A DNA stretch of 5,770 nucleotides from Armatimonadota bacterium (lineage in GTDB: Bacteria; Armatimonadota; Armatimonadia; Armatimonadales; Armatimonadaceae): positions 1-5,770 of the forward strand of contig JACMIS010000848.1 in assembly GCA_014381035.1 (NCBI GenBank). Reading direction: 5' to 3'. The notes beneath the pieces were generated by a model that was not told where the DNA came from, ran no database searches, and saw nothing but the letters and a program-made list of their open reading frames with translations. Shown here piece by piece: positions 4,578 to 5,770 of the stretch. Position 1 is the first letter of the stretch; every line of letters begins with the position of its first letter. The position numbers and the translations under genes were made by a program.

Positions 4578-5770
4578 ATGCGGCTTTTTACAAAATATTT
4601 AACAGTGGCGATAGTTGCGACCTCCGCGAGTGCGGCATATGCACAGGTACCGTTCCGGATCGCAAGTCCCGCGAACGGCGCGTCCGTGCGCGAGACGGTG
4701 CGGATCCAGATTCCGCGTAGCGCACTTGGCGATGCGCAATACCTGACCCTGACCGTGGACGGAACGTTCCGTGCCGGGATCGATATTCCTCGCGTTGGTG
4801 CCGACCCGGTCCGTACTCCCGCAGTCGAAGGCAATGCCCGTGTAGTTTCCCTTCTGTGGGACACCAAGTCAATCAACAAAGACCCGAAAATCTCGGACGA
4901 TCAACGTTCGGTGCAGGACGGTCCCCACACGCTCGAAATCGCGGCATTTAACGCCGGCGGGCAACGTGTCGGTCTGCAAACCTTGACCCTCAATGTCAAT
5001 AACAAAGGGCAGTTGCCGGCACCTTCGGGCGGAGTCTTGTTGTCCTATGGCTTACGCGTAGGAGACCGTAGTAAGTATCGACAAAAAACCGAGGTCGAGT
5101 ACATCGCCGATCCGCAAACGGCGCCCGCTCCTCAGGGGAGTGGGCGTTTCTTCAACGGTGTTCCGGGGGCTGGCGCGGGACAGGGTAGCTTTGGCGGTCC
5201 TCAAGGGGGACCACCTCCCGGTTTCAGCGGTCCGCCTCCTGGTTATGGTGGTCCTCCCCCGGGATTCGGCGGACCCGGTGGACGCCCCGGCTTTGGTGGT
5301 GGCGGCCCGAACGGGGGAGCGTACACCCCGCCGCAACGTCCGACCGGACCGGTTGTCTTGCCCGTGCAAAACGTTACCGCGAATTACGAGCGCACCGTGG
5401 AAGATGCGAACGGTAAAAACGGACCGTTCCTGCTTCGGGATAAAGCCCTCGATGGCGTCATTATTGCCGGAAACGGCGCGGCGGCACGCCTCGAAGATAT
5501 TTACGCGTTCAAGTCGCGCTATCGAACCGTGCAATCCCGTGGCTTTGTGCAGGAGTTCGCGCCCGCATCGCAGTCGCAACCGGGAGCATATGTCGCACTA
5601 CCCATTATTGATCTTCGTGTCCCGCGCCGTCACACCGTCGGAGCGGCTGACCGCCGCCCGCCTCTGGAAGGCGGCCGAGAATGCGTGGGCTTGGCTGAAG
5701 CAGCGGCACGTCACCGGGGTGCTGTCGGCGGTCGTGGCCCTGCTGTTCGTGTCGTCGCCGTGGTGGACCG
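4578..5770 (+). CDS. Secreted protein with Ig-like N-terminus and Gly/Pro-rich repeat (3' end not seen or disrupted)
   Basis: The frame opens with ATG at 4578 and has no stop before the window edge. A Sec signal peptide comes first (MRLFTKYLTVAIVATSASAAYA, cut before QVPF). Residues about 25-142 look like a bacterial Ig-like beta-sandwich: FRIASPANGASVRETVRI, YLTLTVDGTF and HTLEIAAFNAGGQRVGLQTL. GVLLSYGLRVGDRSKYRQKT follows, then a Gly/Pro-rich linker at about 187-258 with three heptads GPPPG(F/Y)(S/G). A second folded-looking part (about 259-326) contains NVTANYERTVEDANG, FLLRDKALDGVIIAGNG and EDIYAFKSRYRTVQSRGFVQ. After about residue 345 the frame turns into Arg/Gly/Ala-rich text that looks like a shadow of another frame, so the true C-terminus may lie near 5600 or be lost. 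A GAG about seven bases upstream is a weak Shine-Dalgarno; AAAGGA is 14 bases upstream. It lies 35 bases after the LolA-like gene, probably in one operon. No specific function is recognisable; a surface or matrix role is inference. Confidence 0.75.
   Translation, partial: MRLFTKYLTVAIVATSASAAYAQVPFRIASPANGASVRETVRIQIPRSALGDAQYLTLTVDGTFRAGIDIPRVGADPVRTPAVEGNARVVSLLWDTKSINKDPKISDDQRSVQDGPHTLEIAAFNAGGQRVGLQTLTLNVNNKGQLPAPSGGVLLSYGLRVGDRSKYRQKTEVEYIADPQTAPAPQGSGRFFNGVPGAGAGQGSFGGPQGGPPPGFSGPPPGYGGPPPGFGGPGGRPGFGGGGPNGGAYTPPQRPTGPVVLPVQNVTANYERTVEDANGKNGPFLLRDKALDGVIIAGNGAAARLEDIYAFKSRYRTVQSRGFVQEFAPASQSQPGAYVALPIIDLRVPRRHTVGAADRRPPLEGGRECVGLAEAAARHRGAVGGRGPAVRVVAVVD
5208..5270 (+). repeat. Three tandem 21-base units encoding GPPPG(F/Y)(S/G)
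   Basis: Three consecutive in-frame units encode GPPPGFS, GPPPGYG and GPPPGFG (residues 211-231 of the exported protein). A further Gly-rich stretch continues to about residue 247. The units differ at several synonymous third positions (CCA/CCG/CCT, GGT/GGA), so the peptide is better conserved than the DNA. This suggests selection on the amino acid pattern rather than a very recent duplication. It is probably a flexible or polyproline-like extracellular linker. Confidence 0.75.
5590..5770 (+). CDS. Possible start of an overlapping or foreign gene with a membrane segment (partial)
   Basis: In the frame one base ahead of the exported protein, ATG at 5590 begins MSHYPLLIFVSRAVTPSERL, then TAARLWKAAENAWAWLKQRH and a hydrophobic stretch VTGVLSAVVALLFVSSPWW running to the edge. 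Third codon positions are almost all G or C from about 5611 on (over 90% by hand count), against about 60% in the exported-protein frame. GC of 5621-5770 is about 73%, versus about 58% for the preceding 150 bases. GGGAG is only three bases before the ATG, which is close for a ribosome site. It may be a genuine overlapping gene, the inside of a gene joined here by rearrangement or misassembly, or a shadow. A minus-strand frame shares the same third positions and ends at a TAG near 5598, so the strand is not certain. I do not recognise the product. Confidence 0.35.
   Translation, partial: MSHYPLLIFVSRAVTPSERLTAARLWKAAENAWAWLKQRHVTGVLSAVVALLFVSSPWWT

Noticed and set aside
5052..5579. Minus-strand 175-codon open frame opposite the Gly/Pro-rich protein
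   Set aside because: Its translation is Arg/Thr/Ser/Gly-rich without any domain, and the plus strand has a signal peptide and coherent domains. It is an antisense shadow.
1..5770. tRNA, rRNA, CRISPR array, transposase, phage genes
   Set aside because: I looked on both strands and saw no cloverleaf-like segment, repeat-spacer pattern or recognisable mobile-element protein.

Overview
The window looks like chromosomal DNA of a free-living diderm bacterium of moderately high GC content. It carries housekeeping and accessory genes with bacterial signal peptides, Shine-Dalgarno sites and one textbook sigma-70 promoter. Nothing fixes the phylum. The mix of a DUF58 protein, a DUF2007 protein and secreted LolA-like and Gly/Pro-rich proteins would suit Armatimonadota or a similar poorly sampled group, but that is a guess. 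There are no rRNA or tRNA genes, CRISPR arrays or recognisable transposase genes.

Layout. Bases 1-2561 form a minus-strand block: a membrane-anchored DUF58 protein (33-1520), preceded on that strand by a 310-residue fusion of an N-terminal NADAR N-glycosidase domain and a C-terminal cytidine deaminase (1629-2561). A divergent intergenic region (2562-2690) carries a consensus promoter reading rightwards into an endonuclease III-like DNA glycosylase (2691-3500). That gene overlaps a small DUF2007 gene (3497-3799) by four bases. A perfect 23-bp-arm palindrome (3801-3848) then separates this pair from two genes for exported proteins: a LolA-like protein (3880-4542) and a secreted protein with an Ig-like N-terminus and a Gly/Pro-rich repeat (4578 to the right edge). 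Near 5600-5620 the base composition and the apparent coding frame change abruptly. This could be an overlapping next gene, a frameshift or a junction.

How the genes fit together. The fusion protein and the glycosylase are divergent neighbours, and both act on bases or nucleosides: one is predicted to break N-glycosidic bonds of small molecules and deaminate (deoxy)cytidine, the other to excise damaged bases from DNA. A shared nucleotide-sanitation theme is attractive but inferred. The two exported proteins probably form an envelope operon unrelated to it.

Most noteworthy: (i) the NADAR-cytidine deaminase fusion; (ii) a 15-base motif found three times, once just after the DUF58 stop and twice as the arms of the palindrome just after the DUF2007 stop, with its T-rich side facing the gene, opposite to an intrinsic terminator; (iii) the break at the right edge.
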